NCBI RefSeq assembly: GCF_003122365.1
Contig: NZ_CP029254.1
Coordinates: 434,001-498,000 of the forward strand
DNA from: Streptomyces spongiicola
Lineage (GTDB): Bacteria; Actinomycetota; Actinomycetes; Streptomycetales; Streptomycetaceae
DNA length: 64,000 nucleotides
Direction of reading: 5' to 3'
Shown here: piece by piece, positions 23,926 through 33,294 of the stretch
Position numbering within the stretch: position 1 is the first letter of the stretch
Layout of the letters: every line of letters begins with the position of its first letter
Program-made: the position numbers and the translations under genes
Notes under the pieces: generated by a model
Database searches by the model: none
The model's input: only the letters and a program-made list of their open reading frames with translations
Told to the model about the DNA's origin: nothing

Positions 23926-25581
23926 CTACGAAACCGCCTTCGACGCCGCCCGGCCCGCCGCGCGCCCCGAGAAGATGCAGCCGCCGAGGAAGGTGCCTTC
24001 GAGGGAGCGGTAGCCGTGGACGCCACCGCCACCGAACCCGGCCGCCTCGCCCGCCGCGTACAGCCCCGGCAGCGGCTCCCCGCCGTCGGTGAGGACCCGG
24101 GAGGAGAGGTCCGTCTCCAGGCCGCCGAGCGACTTGCGGGTGAGGATGCTGAGCCGTACGGCGATGAGCGGCCCGGCCGCGGGGTCGAGGACGCGGTGCG
24201 GGGCGGCGGTGCGGATCAGCTTGTCGCCGAGGTATCGCCGGGCTCCCCGGATCGCGGTGACCTGGAGGTCCTTGGTGAAGGGATTGGCGATCTCGCGGTC
24301 GCGGGCGGTGATCTCGCGGCGCAGCGCCGCCTCGTCGATCAGGGGTTCGTCGGTGAGCGCGTTCATGCCGCGTACCAGCGCCGTCAGGTCCTTCTCGACG
24401 ACGAAGTCCGCCCCCTTCTCCATGAAGGCCCTGACCGGGCCGGGTACTCCGGCGCGCGCCCGGTCGATGACACCGCGGACGGAACGGCCCGTGAGGTCGG
24501 GGTTCTGCTCGGAGCCGGAGAGGGCGAACTCCTTGCCGATGATGCGCTCGTTGAGCACGAACCAGGTGTGGCCGTGGCCGGAGCGCGTGATGTGCTCCAG
24601 CGTCCCGAGCGTGTCGAAGCCCGGGAACAGCGGGACCGGCAGCCGCCGTCCGCGCGCGTCCAGCCAGAGCGACGAGGGCCCCGGCAGGATGCGGATGCCG
24701 TGCCGGGCCCAGACGGGGTCCCAGTTCTCGATGCCCTCGGTGTAGTGCCACATGCGGTCGCGGTTGATGTGGCGGGCACCGGCCGACTCGGCGATGCCGA
24801 GCATCAGACCGTCGACGTGGGCCGGGACGCCGGAGAGCAGCTTCCCGGGCGGGGTGCCGAGCCGGTCGGGCCACTGCGCGCGCACGAGGTCGTGGTTGCC
24901 GCCGATGCCCCCGGAGGTGACGACGACGGCCTGGGCGCGGAGTTCGAAGTAGCCGTTGGCCTCGCGGCTGCTCGCCTCACCCCGCGGCACCGCGGACGGC
25001 TCCAGGACCTCCCCGGTGACGGTGTCGAGAGCGCCCGCGGTCCGGCCCAGCCCGGTCACCCGGTGGCGGAAGCGCAGTTCGACCAACCCGCGGGCGACGC
25101 CCTCCCGCACCCGGCGCTCGAACGGCTCCACGAGGCCGGGGCCGGTTCCCCAGGTGATGTGGAAACGGGGCACCGAGTTGCCGTGTCCGCCGGCGTCGTA
25201 GCCGCCGCGCTCGGCCCAGCCGACGACGGGGAAGAACCTCACGCCCTGGGCGTGCAGCCAGGGCCGCTTCTCGCCCGCGGCGAAGTCGACGTACGCCTCC
25301 GCCCAGCGGCGCGGCCAGAGGTCCTCGCCGCGGTCGAACCCGGCCGTGCCGAACCAGTCCTGGAGTGCCAGGGCATGGCCGTCCCTGATGCGCATCCGGC
25401 GCTGCTCCGGCGAGTCGACGAGGAAGAGCCCGCCGAACGACCAGTGGGCCTGCCCACCGATCGACTGCTCGGGTTCCTGGTCGAGCAGAAGGACCTTCCG
25501 GCCGGCTTCGGCGAGTTCGGCGGTGGCCGCGAGCCCCGCCAGCCCTGCCCCGATCACGATGACATCAGCGTCGTACGCCAT
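23926..25581 (-). CDS. FAD-binding dehydrogenase (fumarate reductase/KstD-like flavoprotein)
   Basis: A 551-residue flavoprotein. The dinucleotide-binding motif 'VIVIGAGLAGLAATAELAEAGRKVLLLDQE' is at the N-terminus. 'QAHWSFGGLFLVDSPEQRRM' and the C-terminal 'GLYAAGEAAGFGGGGVHGYRSLEGTFLGGCIFSGRAAG' match the family annotated FAD-binding dehydrogenase, related to 3-ketosteroid-delta1-dehydrogenase and fumarate reductase. It would insert or remove a C=C double bond in an unknown substrate. Start ATG at 25581. It stands alone; both neighbours are separated by >300 bp. Confidence 0.9.
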   Translation of the reverse strand: MAYDADVIVIGAGLAGLAATAELAEAGRKVLLLDQEPEQSIGGQAHWSFGGLFLVDSPEQRRMRIRDGHALALQDWFGTAGFDRGEDLWPRRWAEAYVDFAAGEKRPWLHAQGVRFFPVVGWAERGGYDAGGHGNSVPRFHITWGTGPGLVEPFERRVREGVARGLVELRFRHRVTGLGRTAGALDTVTGEVLEPSAVPRGEASSREANGYFELRAQAVVVTSGGIGGNHDLVRAQWPDRLGTPPGKLLSGVPAHVDGLMLGIAESAGARHINRDRMWHYTEGIENWDPVWARHGIRILPGPSSLWLDARGRRLPVPLFPGFDTLGTLEHITRSGHGHTWFVLNERIIGKEFALSGSEQNPDLTGRSVRGVIDRARAGVPGPVRAFMEKGADFVVEKDLTALVRGMNALTDEPLIDEAALRREITARDREIANPFTKDLQVTAIRGARRYLGDKLIRTAAPHRVLDPAAGPLIAVRLSILTRKSLGGLETDLSSRVLTDGGEPLPGLYAAGEAAGFGGGGVHGYRSLEGTFLGGCIFSGRAAGRAASKAVS

Positions 25582-26023
25582 GGTTGCTGTCCCTCTCGGA
25601 GCGGGCGCCCGGCGGCGCGGCCCAGTGCGATGGGCTCCGATCTTCTTTACGCGGCGGTAACTCGTCAACCGTTCCGATCGGAGCGGTCGCTCCCGTCGGG
25701 GCGGCCGTTCAGGCCGAGGAAGGCCGCCTCATGCCCCGGTTCCTGCCCGAGAGCGAACCGGAGGCACTCCTCGCGGATCGGGAGTGGGTCCCCGACGGCC
25801 TCGCCGCGTGCGAGCGGCTGCGGCGCAACCGGCCGCGTGAGCGCCGATCCGGAGCCGGAAGGGACCCGGGCGGCGCGAGAGCGCTCGGGTGGAAGCGGGT
25901 GCGCTGAGCGGCAGCGCTGAGCGGGACCGCTGGGGGAAGCAGCAGCAGCGGCAGCGCTGGGCGGAAGCGGCAGCGGCCCCGCCGGAGGGGCCTGCGCGCC
26001 GCGGCGCCGGTAGGGTGCGGCGC
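25582..26023. other. gap, possible 58-aa ORF
   Basis: The only candidate is an ORF on the plus strand at 25731-25907 (MPRFLPESEPEALLADREWVPDGLAACERL...). It has a plausible GAGGAAGG site but no family I recognise. The rest (25900-25990) is GGCAGCGCTG/AGCGG-type repetitive sequence. Confidence 0.4.
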
Positions 26024-26413
26024 GTGAGCGACTTCGTACGCAACCTGGGGCTGTGGCTCGCGCCGCGCCGGATCCACGAGGAGGGCGAGACCCCCGACTA
26101 CCGCTTCTCACTCGCCAACGAGCGTACGTTCCTCGCCTGGATCCGGACCGCGCTCGCACTGATCGCGGGTGGCTTCGCCGTCGACCAGTTCCTGCCGGAC
26201 CTGCGATGGGGGATCCGGGTGGGACTGTCGCTCGCGCTGATCGGGACCGGGGTGCTGTGTGCGTTCCGGTCGGTCCACCACTGGGTGCGCTGCGAACTCG
26301 CGATGCGGCGCGGTGAGGACCTGCCGCTGTCGCGCTTTCCGTCGGTGCTGGCGCTGGCGGTGGGCGCCGTCTCGGTCACCATGGTGGTGGTCGTGGCCTC
26401 GGGTCGCGGATGA
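26024..26413 (+). CDS. DUF202 (YidH-type) membrane protein
   Basis: A 129-residue protein with three transmembrane helices. The DUF202 signature 'YRFSLANERTFLAWIRTALALIAGGFAVDQF' precedes helix 1. Helices follow at 'IRVGLSLALIGTGVLCAF' and 'VLALAVGAVSVTMVVVV'. The function is not known. GTG at 26024 begins the family-typical 'SDFVRNLGLWLAPRRI'. It is coupled by an ATGA overlap to a second DUF202 gene, a common tandem arrangement in actinobacteria. Confidence 0.9.
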   Translation: MSDFVRNLGLWLAPRRIHEEGETPDYRFSLANERTFLAWIRTALALIAGGFAVDQFLPDLRWGIRVGLSLALIGTGVLCAFRSVHHWVRCELAMRRGEDLPLSRFPSVLALAVGAVSVTMVVVVASGRG

Positions 26414-26727
26414 ACGCGCTCACGCGCGATCCGGGGCTTCAGCCGGAGCGGACCCGGCTGGCCTGGCGGCGCACGACACTGGCGTTCACGGTGGCGGCCG
26501 CGCTCGCGGTCCGGCAGGTGGTGCGGCACGGTTCGGTGACGGCGGGCGATGTCGTCGCCTTCGCGCTGAGCGCGGTGGTGTGGCTCGGCTTCCTCGCGGT
26601 GGCGCACCGGCGCATCCGGGCGATGGCCCTGCTGCGGCCGCCGGGCGCCATGCCCTTCGCCCAGGCGGCGGCCGCGACCGTCTGCACACTCGCGCTCGCG
26701 GGGTTCGCCGCCGCGATCGTGTGGTGA
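26410..26727 (+). CDS. DUF202 membrane protein, second copy
   Basis: A 105-residue partner of the preceding gene with the short DUF202 motif 'DPGLQPERTRLAWRRTTLAFTVAAALAVRQ' and three hydrophobic helices. It overlaps the previous stop by 4 bp, so the two probably form a heteromeric membrane complex (inference). Function unknown. Confidence 0.9.
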   Translation: MNALTRDPGLQPERTRLAWRRTTLAFTVAAALAVRQVVRHGSVTAGDVVAFALSAVVWLGFLAVAHRRIRAMALLRPPGAMPFAQAAAATVCTLALAGFAAAIVW

Positions 26728-27317
26728 GCGGTCGCGGGTGTCGGCCGGCGTCCGCGACCGATTCGACGATCCTGCCCTGGGGGCGACCCCGGCTGAGCCG
26801 GTGGGCCTCTGCCGTACGCTCCGGCGGGAGGACCCGCGCCAGACGGACCGAGAGGGCCTTTTCCCAGGCGAGTTCGCCCAGCGGGCAGAGGCCGGCCGCA
26901 TCGGACCGTACATACACAAGGCACCCGCGTCGGACCGTACATACACAAGGCACCGGCATCGGGCCGCACGGACGCAAGGCACCCGCATCGGGCCGTACGA
27001 ACAGACGACGCCGGCCCGGTCCTGCGACACGGGTCGGCGGCGGAGGCGATCCTGCCGCCCTCGGCGAGCACCCGGGCCGAGACCTCGCGGGGGCCTCGCC
27101 CCGCACACAGCCGACGACCGCGCTCACCCCGTCCGGGCGAGGGCCCGTACCGGCCCGGTCGGCCCCTCGCCGTGCGCCACGGGTCCGGCACCCGGGGCAT
27201 GCGGGCGAAATCGTGCGGCGGATCGCCTCCGGCGCCGATCACGCGTGCGCCGAAGTGCCGGGCCGGCCGGGGCCGCCGGCGGTCCCGGCCGGCCCGGCAC
27301 CCCCGCTCTGGACGACA
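26728..27317. repeat. gap with 29-bp tandem repeat
   Basis: No gene is seen. At 26898-26984 there are three 29-bp units (26898, 26927, 26956) and a partial fourth to ~27005, around a CCGTACATACACAAGGCACC core. Units 1-2 are nearly identical and 3-4 drifted. No spacer-like unique sequence separates them, so this is not a CRISPR array. Confidence 0.75.
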
Positions 27318-27333
27318 TACCGACCGGTCGGTC
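27318..27333. promoter_or_regulatory. TetR-type operator (perfect palindrome)
   Basis: ACCGACCGGTCGGT (27319-27332) is a perfect 14-bp palindrome 46 bp upstream of the phosphotransferase start. Variants occur upstream of the SDR (33089), the MHS transporter (41369) and the molybdopterin oxidoreductase (48152). Confidence 0.75.
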
Positions 27334-27378
27334 ATGATGGGTGGGACGACCCGCCCCGCCCCACCGGAGGTATCACCG

Positions 27379-28401
27379 ATGAGTTCAGTCCACCCCCCGG
27401 GCCTCGACCCCGAGAAGCTGCGGGTCCATCTCGACCGCGCGCTGCCGGGCCTGGTGAAGGGGCCGCTCGAGGCCCGGTGGATCGAGGGCGGCCGTTCGAA
27501 CCTCACCTACTCCGTCACCGACGGCAGCGGCCGGTGGATCGTCCGCCGGCCGCCCCTCGGCCATGTGCTCGCCACCGCGCACGACATGAAGCGCGAGCAC
27601 CGGGTGATCAGCGCCCTGCACCCGACGGCCGTCCCGGTGCCCGAGCCGCTGCTGCTCTGCGAGGACGAGGACGTGCTCGGCGCGCCCTTCTACGTCATGG
27701 AGTTCGTGGAGGGCACCCCGTACCGGACGGCCGAGGAACTCGCGCCCCTCGGCCCCGAGCGCACCCGTGCCGCCGTCCTGGCCCTCGTCGACACGCTCGT
27801 CGACCTCCACGCCCTGGACCCGGAGGCCGTGGGGCTGGGCGACTTCGGCCGGCCGGACGGCTTCCTCGACCGCCAGCTGCGCCGCTGGGGCAAGCAACTG
27901 GCCGCCTCCCGGGGCCGGGAACTCGCCGGCATCGACGAGCTGCACACCGCGCTCGGGCGGGGCCTGCCGGACTCCCCCGCACCGGCGGTCGTCCACGGCG
28001 ACTACCGCCTTGACAACGTGCTGGTCGGCGAGGACGACCGGATCAGGGCGGTCCTCGACTGGGAGATGTCCACGCTCGGCGACCCGCTGACCGATCTCGG
28101 TCTGCTGGTGATGTACAGCCGAGAGCTGGAGCTGCCGGACTCCCCCGTCGGCACCACGGCCGGGGCCGCGGGCCACCCGGACGCCGCGGAACTCGTCGAG
28201 CGCTACGCGGCGCGCTCCGGCCGGGACACCTCCGCCGTCTCCTGGTACACGGCGTTCGCCTGGTTCAAGCTCGCCGTGATCCTGGAGGGCATCCACTACC
28301 GCTACACGCTCGGCCAGACCGTCGGCGCCGGCTTCGACCGGATCGGCGAACTGGTGCCCCTGTTCATCGAGCACGGCCTCGCCACCCTCCAGGAAGGCTG
28401 A
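27379..28401 (+). CDS. ACAD10-like phosphotransferase
   Basis: A 340-residue APH-fold kinase: 'EGGRSNLTYSVTDGSGRWIVRRPP' (nucleotide loop), 'VVHGDYRLDNVLVGEDDRIRAVLDWEMSTLGDPLTDLG' (catalytic and metal residues). This subgroup pairs with acyl-CoA dehydrogenases; by analogy with ACAD10/ACAD11 it probably phosphorylates a 4-hydroxy-acyl-CoA so that the partner dehydrogenase system can act on it. It lies 6 bp upstream of an acyl-CoA dehydrogenase gene, under a TetR-type operator. Start ATG at 27379, preceded by GGAGG. Confidence 0.92.
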   Translation: MSSVHPPGLDPEKLRVHLDRALPGLVKGPLEARWIEGGRSNLTYSVTDGSGRWIVRRPPLGHVLATAHDMKREHRVISALHPTAVPVPEPLLLCEDEDVLGAPFYVMEFVEGTPYRTAEELAPLGPERTRAAVLALVDTLVDLHALDPEAVGLGDFGRPDGFLDRQLRRWGKQLAASRGRELAGIDELHTALGRGLPDSPAPAVVHGDYRLDNVLVGEDDRIRAVLDWEMSTLGDPLTDLGLLVMYSRELELPDSPVGTTAGAAGHPDAAELVERYAARSGRDTSAVSWYTAFAWFKLAVILEGIHYRYTLGQTVGAGFDRIGELVPLFIEHGLATLQEG

Positions 28402-28407
28402 CCACCC

Positions 28408-29622
28408 ATGGACTTCGCTTTCGACGCCCGCACCGAGGAACTGCGGGCCAGGCTGCTCGCCTTCATGGACGGGTACGTGTACCCGGCCGAGCCGGTCGAG
28501 CAGGAGCAGCGCGCGAGGCTCGCCTCGCCGTGGGACACCCCGGCCGTGATGGAGGAACTCAAGGCGGAGGCGCGCCGGCAGGGTCTGTGGAACCTCTTCC
28601 TGCCCGACTCCGGGTACGGCGCCGGACTGACCAACCTCCAGTACGCGCCGCTCGCCGAGATCACCGGCCGCAGCCCGCATCTGGCCCCGATCGCGCTGAA
28701 CTGCGCCGCGCCCGACACCGGCAACATGGAGGTGCTGGCCCAGTTCGGCACCGAGGAGCAGAAGAAGCAGTGGCTGGAGCCGCTGCTGGCCGCCGACATC
28801 CGCTCCGCCTTCGCCATGACCGAGCCCGAGGTGGCGTCCTCGGACGCGACCAACATCGAGACCCGGATCGAGCGCCGGGGCGACGAGTACGTCGTCAACG
28901 GCCGCAAGTGGTACATCTCCGGGGCCATGAACCCCGACTGCCGGATCCTCATCGTGATGGGCAAGACCGATCCGGAGGGCGCGGACATCCGGCGCCAGCA
29001 GTCGATGCTCCTCGTCCCGCGCGACACCCCGGGTGTCGAGGTGCGCCGGGCGATGCGGGTGTACGGCTTCGAGGACCACTCCCACGGCGGCCACGCCGAG
29101 GTCGTGTTCGACGACGTCCGGGTGCCGGTGTCGAACCTGGTCGGCGAGGAGGGCGGCGGCTTCGCCATCGCCCAGGCACGGCTGGGGCCCGGCCGCATCC
29201 ACCACTGCATGCGGCTGATCGGCATGGCCGAGCGGGCGATCGAGCTGATGTGCCGACGGGCCCTGTCGCGCACGGCGTTCGGCAAGCCGATCGCCCGGCA
29301 GGGCGTCGTGCAGAACTGGATCGCCGACGCGCGGGTGGCGGTGGAGCAGCTGCGGCTGCTGGTGCTGAAGACGGCCTGGCTGATGGACACGGTCGGCAAT
29401 CGCGGGGCCCACACGGAGATCCAGGCCATCAAGATCGCCACACCGCGTACGGTCGTGGACATCCTGGACAGGGCGGTCCAGGTGCACGGGGCGGGCGGGG
29501 TGAGCCAGGACTTCCCGCTGGCCGAGCTGTGGGCCGCGGCGCGGACGCTGCGACTGGCGGACGGCCCGGACGAGGTGCACCAGCGGTCGCTGGCGCGGCG
29601 TGAGCTGAAGCGGTACCGGTGA
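28408..29622 (+). CDS. acyl-CoA dehydrogenase (ACAD11-like)
   Basis: A 404-residue FAD enzyme introducing the alpha,beta double bond in acyl-CoA. It shows 'AFAMTEPEVASSDATNIETRIERR' (flavin-binding signature, ACAD10/11-type DATNI), 'YVVNGRKWYISGAM' and 'RIHHCMRLIGMAERAIELM'. The C-terminal 'VHGAGGVSQDFPLAELWAAARTLRLADGPDEVHQRSLA' matches the class. It is cotranscribed with the phosphotransferase. The tail after 29622 falls into GGTACCGGTGGGG repeats. Confidence 0.93.
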   Translation: MDFAFDARTEELRARLLAFMDGYVYPAEPVEQEQRARLASPWDTPAVMEELKAEARRQGLWNLFLPDSGYGAGLTNLQYAPLAEITGRSPHLAPIALNCAAPDTGNMEVLAQFGTEEQKKQWLEPLLAADIRSAFAMTEPEVASSDATNIETRIERRGDEYVVNGRKWYISGAMNPDCRILIVMGKTDPEGADIRRQQSMLLVPRDTPGVEVRRAMRVYGFEDHSHGGHAEVVFDDVRVPVSNLVGEEGGGFAIAQARLGPGRIHHCMRLIGMAERAIELMCRRALSRTAFGKPIARQGVVQNWIADARVAVEQLRLLVLKTAWLMDTVGNRGAHTEIQAIKIATPRTVVDILDRAVQVHGAGGVSQDFPLAELWAAARTLRLADGPDEVHQRSLARRELKRYR

Positions 29623-29944
29623 AGCGATACCGGTGGGGCGATACCGGTGGGGCAGTGCGGGTAGGGCGGTAGGGCGGTACCCCGGTGGGGCGGCGGTCGG
29701 CCGGCAACGGCACGGCGGTGGCGGCGAGGCAGGGCCGCCCGCCCCGCGGGTCCGCGCCTCCGTCACGCGCCTCCGGCACGCGGCACCGCCCATGCCGCAC
29801 CCACCGGCACGCCACACCACCGCCCACGCCGCACCACCGCCCATGCCGCACCACCGCCCATGCCGCACCGCCGGCACGCCACGGCACTGTCCGCGCGGCG
29901 CCCCCGCGAGCCGGGACGCCGTGCGGTTCACGACCCCGCGGGTG
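29623..29944. repeat. gap of short tandem repeats
   Basis: No gene is seen. It contains 'GCGATACCGGTGGGG' repeated near 29626-29655 and CACCACCGCCCATGCCG-type repeats at 29780-29870. Confidence 0.65.
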
Positions 29945-30538
29945 TCAGGGGCGCAGTGCCCGCAGGAGCAGGTCGGCGAGTTGGTCGGCCACCTGCTGCG
30001 GGCTGAGCGGACCGTCCGGGCGGTACCAGGTGGACAGATGGTGCACCGAGCCGAAGTGGTAGTCCACCACGAGGTCGGCGGGGGTCGCGGCGGAGAACAC
30101 CCCGCTCTGCTGGCCCTCCTCGATCAGTGCGCGGAACCGCTCGTGGTAGCGCCGGCGTTCGGCTCGGACCTGCTTGTTCTTCTCCGGGCTGAGGTGGTGC
30201 ATGGAACGGAAGAAGATCGAGGCGTCGTCGAGGTTATCGATGGTCGTGACGACGACGTCGGCGGCGGCCGACCTGAGCCGCTGCTCGACGGGGGCGTCCG
30301 CCTCGGCGAAGGCGTCGAGGCGTTCCTGCTGAAGCCTGAGCACCCGGGAGTAGACCTCCTGGAGGAGGTCCTCCTTGGAGCCGAAGTAGTGGTAGAGGGC
30401 GCCCTTGGTGACGCCCGCCGCCTCGACGATCTCCTGGACGGACGTACGGTCGTAGCCCTGCTCCGCGAAGAGCCGGGTGGCGGTGGCGAGCAGCCTCTGG
30501 GGGACGGGCACGCCGTTCCCGTCCGTCGTCCTGGCCAT
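29945..30538 (-). CDS. TetR-family regulator (probable acyl-CoA-catabolism repressor)
   Basis: A 197-residue protein with the N-terminal TetR HTH 'LLATATRLFAEQGYDRTSVQEIVEAAGVTKGALYHYFGSKEDLLQEVY'. A helical ligand domain follows ('DLVVDYHFGSVHHLSTWYRPDGPLSPQQVADQLADLLLRAL'). It sits between the phosphotransferase/acyl-CoA dehydrogenase operon and the ligase/SDR operon, both of which have ACCGACCGGTCGGT-like operators. I therefore infer it represses them and is released by an acyl-CoA. No operator is seen right at its own start. ATG at 30538 was chosen; 30547 is possible. Confidence 0.88.
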   Translation of the reverse strand: MARTTDGNGVPVPQRLLATATRLFAEQGYDRTSVQEIVEAAGVTKGALYHYFGSKEDLLQEVYSRVLRLQQERLDAFAEADAPVEQRLRSAAADVVVTTIDNLDDASIFFRSMHHLSPEKNKQVRAERRRYHERFRALIEEGQQSGVFSAATPADLVVDYHFGSVHHLSTWYRPDGPLSPQQVADQLADLLLRALRP

Positions 30539-30635
30539 TGCCGCCACCCGCCCTTCCGTTCGGTCGTCCTTGTGCCGCGCTCCCCGGTCGCCGGGGCCGA
30601 CGGGGTCTCATACCCCGCCGGGGCCCGGCGGGGTC

Positions 30636-32291
30636 TCATGCCCGGGAACGCAGCTCCCGCCTGAGGATCTTCCCACTAGTCGTCTTCGGGAGCTCCTCGA
30701 GGATCTCGACCTGCCGCGGGTACTTGTAGGCGGCGAGCCGGTCGGCGCAGTAGCCGGCGAGTTCGTCGGGGCCGACGGAGGTGCCGGGGCGGAGGCTGAC
30801 GTACGCCTTGACGGTCTCGCCGCGGTAGGCGTGCGGCACGCCGACGACCGCCGCCTCCCGGACCGCCGGGTGGGTGTGCAGGACGTCCTCGACCTCGCGC
30901 GGCCAGACCTTGAAGCCCGAGGCGTTGATCATGTCCTTCTTCCGGTCGACCACGTAGAGCCAGCCGTCGGGGTCCATGAATCCGATGTCCCCGGTGCGCA
31001 GCTCGCCGTCCGGGAAGCCCGCCGCGGTGGCCTCCGGCAGCCGCCAGTAGCCGGGCACGACCTGCGGTCCCCGGACGGCGATCTCGCCGTGCTCGCCGAA
31101 GGGGACCTCCTCGCCGCGGTCGTCGAGGATCCGTACGACGGTGTCCGCCCCGGGGAGGCCGACGGAGAGGGTGCCGGAGGCGGGGTCGACCGGGGCCTCC
31201 TTCCCCGGGGGCACCGAAGCGCAGGGCGCGGTGCACTCGGTGAGCCCGTAGCCGTTGCGGATGTAGGGGCCGAACTCCGTGCGGAACCTCTCCACCAGGG
31301 CGGGCGGCACGGGCGCGCCGCCGGAGGAGAGGACGGCGAAGGACGCGAAGTGGGCTGGTCCGGCGCCGGGGTGGGCGGCCAGGGCCATGAAGGCGGTGGA
31401 GGGCCCGACGGTGTAGGCGGGCCGGTGCTCCAGGAAGGCGTCGAGGACGACGCCCGCCTCGAAGCGGTACGCGAGCGCGAGCGTGCCCGCGTTGGCCACG
31501 CAGGCCGCCAGTTCGCACACCAGGCCCGTGATGTGGAAGAGCGGAGCGAGGGCGAAGTAGCAGGCGCCTTCGGGCACGGGGTGGCCGGTGCGCTGGCGCT
31601 CGGCGTTGTAGGTGATGCCGCCGTGGAGGTTCATGGCGCCCTTGGGTCTGCCGCTGGTGCCCGAGGTGTAGCTGATCAGGGCCACGTCGCCGGCCGCCGG
31701 GTCTCTGCCTTCCGGGGCGGTGTACCCGGCGCGGGCGACGGCGACCAGGTCGTCGGTGTCGCCGGGCGGCGGCAGCCGTTCGAAGCCGAGGACCCGGCTG
31801 TCGTCGCGGGTCTGCAGGTCCTGCTCGCAGGCGGTGACGGCGAACCGGACGGGGGTGGCGGCGGCGGTGCCGCGCAGCCCGGTCTCCCAGGCGCGGTCCG
31901 AGCAGATCAGCGCCGTCGCGCCGGAGTCCTCCAGGGCGTGGGTCGCCTCGGCCGACTTGTACATGGGGTTCAGCGGGACGACGGCCGCCCCGGCCTTCCA
32001 CGCGCCCAGCAGGGCGAGGACGAAGTGGGGGGTGTTCTGGAGCATCAGGGCGACCCGGTCGCCCCGGGCCACTCCGCGGGCGGCGAGGTAGCCGGCGAGG
32101 GAGTCGGAGAGGGCGTCGGTCTCGCGGTAGCCCAGCCGGCCGTCGAAGTAGGCGAGGGCGGTGCGGTCCGGGGCCCGCCGGGCGGCGGCGCGGAAGGAGT
32201 GGACGACGCTCGCGGGCGGGTGCACGGGGGCGCGCTGGTTCGCGGTCAGCTGGGAGAGCCATGGCCGGGCGGCGTAGTGGGAGGCCCTCAC
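30636..32291 (-). CDS. acyl-CoA ligase (AMP-binding, FadD-like)
   Basis: A 551-residue ANL enzyme that activates a carboxylic acid to its CoA thioester via acyl-AMP. Motifs: P-loop 'VALISYTSGTSGRPKGAMNLHGG', 'RNGYGLTECTAP', 'ELRTGDIGFMDPDGWLYVVDRKKDMINASGFKVWPREVE' and the terminal Lys in 'LPKTTSGKILRRELRSR'. It uses fatty or branched/aromatic acids, unspecified. GTG at 32291 overlaps the SDR stop by 4 bp. It shares an operon with the SDR under the 33089 operator. Confidence 0.92.
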   Translation of the reverse strand: MRASHYAARPWLSQLTANQRAPVHPPASVVHSFRAAARRAPDRTALAYFDGRLGYRETDALSDSLAGYLAARGVARGDRVALMLQNTPHFVLALLGAWKAGAAVVPLNPMYKSAEATHALEDSGATALICSDRAWETGLRGTAAATPVRFAVTACEQDLQTRDDSRVLGFERLPPPGDTDDLVAVARAGYTAPEGRDPAAGDVALISYTSGTSGRPKGAMNLHGGITYNAERQRTGHPVPEGACYFALAPLFHITGLVCELAACVANAGTLALAYRFEAGVVLDAFLEHRPAYTVGPSTAFMALAAHPGAGPAHFASFAVLSSGGAPVPPALVERFRTEFGPYIRNGYGLTECTAPCASVPPGKEAPVDPASGTLSVGLPGADTVVRILDDRGEEVPFGEHGEIAVRGPQVVPGYWRLPEATAAGFPDGELRTGDIGFMDPDGWLYVVDRKKDMINASGFKVWPREVEDVLHTHPAVREAAVVGVPHAYRGETVKAYVSLRPGTSVGPDELAGYCADRLAAYKYPRQVEILEELPKTTSGKILRRELRSRA

Positions 32292-33049
32292 CGGGCGGCC
32301 TCCCACTTCTGCTGGATGTGGTTCATGGTGCCCAGCCAGCGGTCGGGGTCGCCGGCGCGGGCCTGGTGGTACCCGGCGACCTCGGGGTGCGGCAGGATGA
32401 GGAAGCGATCGGCCTCGATCCCCTCGAACAGGGCGTCGGCGACGTCCTCGGGCTCGATGGCGTCGGGGGCGAGGACGAGTTCGCCCGCCGATCCCGCCGC
32501 GGCGAGCATGTCGGTGCGGACGCCCTGCGGGCAGATGGCGTGCACCTTGAGGCCGCGGTGGCGGTACGTCAGCGACAGCCATTCCGCGAAGGCGAGCGCG
32601 CCGTGCTTGGTGACGCTGTACGGGGCGGCGCCGATCATCGTCAGGAGCCCGGCGGCGGACACGGTGGAGACGAAGCGGCCGCCGCCCCGCTCCAGCCAGT
32701 CGGGGAGCAGGGTGCGTACGGCCCGGACGTGCGCCATCACGTTCACGTCCCAGGCGGCGGCCCAGACCTCCTCGGCGGCGAGGGCGTCGCCCGGTGAGGC
32801 GAGTCCGGCGTTGGCGCAGTAGACGTCGACGGTGCCGCCGAGGGCCTCCCTGGCCTCCTCGACGACGGCGGAGGCGTCGCCGGGGACGGCGAGGGCGCCG
32901 ATCTCCTCCGCGACGGCCCGGGTCCGGCCCGGGTCGATGTCGTTGACGGCGACGCGTGCGCCCTCCGCCGCGAAGCGGCGTGCCAGGGCGGCGCCGATGC
33001 CGCCGCCCGCGCCGGTGACCACCACGTTCGCGCCCTGAACCGTACCCAT
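32288..33049 (-). CDS. short-chain dehydrogenase/reductase
   Basis: A 253-residue NAD(P)-dependent oxidoreductase. The cofactor motif is 'VVVTGAGGGIGAALARRFA', with Asp in 'VAVNDIDPGR' suggesting NAD(H). The catalytic 'STVSAAGLLTMIGAAPYSVTKHGALAF' carries Ser, Tyr and Lys. It is likely a hydroxyacyl-CoA or alcohol dehydrogenase for the adjoining acyl-CoA pathway. Start ATG at 33049, rather than the GTG at 33076, because 'TVQGANVVVTGAG' is the standard N-terminus. It is the first gene of the operon with the acyl-CoA ligase. Confidence 0.92.
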   Translation of the reverse strand: MGTVQGANVVVTGAGGGIGAALARRFAAEGARVAVNDIDPGRTRAVAEEIGALAVPGDASAVVEEAREALGGTVDVYCANAGLASPGDALAAEEVWAAAWDVNVMAHVRAVRTLLPDWLERGGGRFVSTVSAAGLLTMIGAAPYSVTKHGALAFAEWLSLTYRHRGLKVHAICPQGVRTDMLAAAGSAGELVLAPDAIEPEDVADALFEGIEADRFLILPHPEVAGYHQARAGDPDRWLGTMNHIQQKWEAAR

Positions 33050-33088
33050 CGGACCTGCCTCTCCGTCGCGGCTCACTCAGAAGTGCAG

Positions 33089-33102
33089 ACTAACCAGTCG
33101 GT
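33089..33102. promoter_or_regulatory. TetR-type operator variant upstream of SDR/ligase operon
   Basis: ACTAACCAGTCGGT matches 11 of 14 bases of the perfect palindrome at 27319. It lies 40 bp upstream of the SDR start, where a minus-strand promoter is expected. Confidence 0.6.
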
Positions 33103-33294
33103 ATGTGCAGGCGGAAGAGGGCCCCGGCGGACGTGCCGCCGGGGCCGGGAACGCACCCGGCGGACGTGCCGCCGGGGCCGGGAACGCACCCGGCGGACGT
33201 GGTGCCGGGGGCGTTCCCGGCGGCCCGGCCCCGCGCTAGCGTGCATGCCCATGACAGCCATCACGACAGCCATAGCGATCGCGGAGGTGGTGCG

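Noticed and set aside
23573..24874. A 433-residue minus-strand frame ending in long repeats
   Set aside because: It overlaps the FAD dehydrogenase in another frame and is Arg/Pro-rich shadow sequence extended by the GACCG repeats.
26898..27005. A possible CRISPR array (29-bp units, as in type I-E repeats)
   Set aside because: The units are directly adjacent with no spacers, and no cas genes lie in the window.
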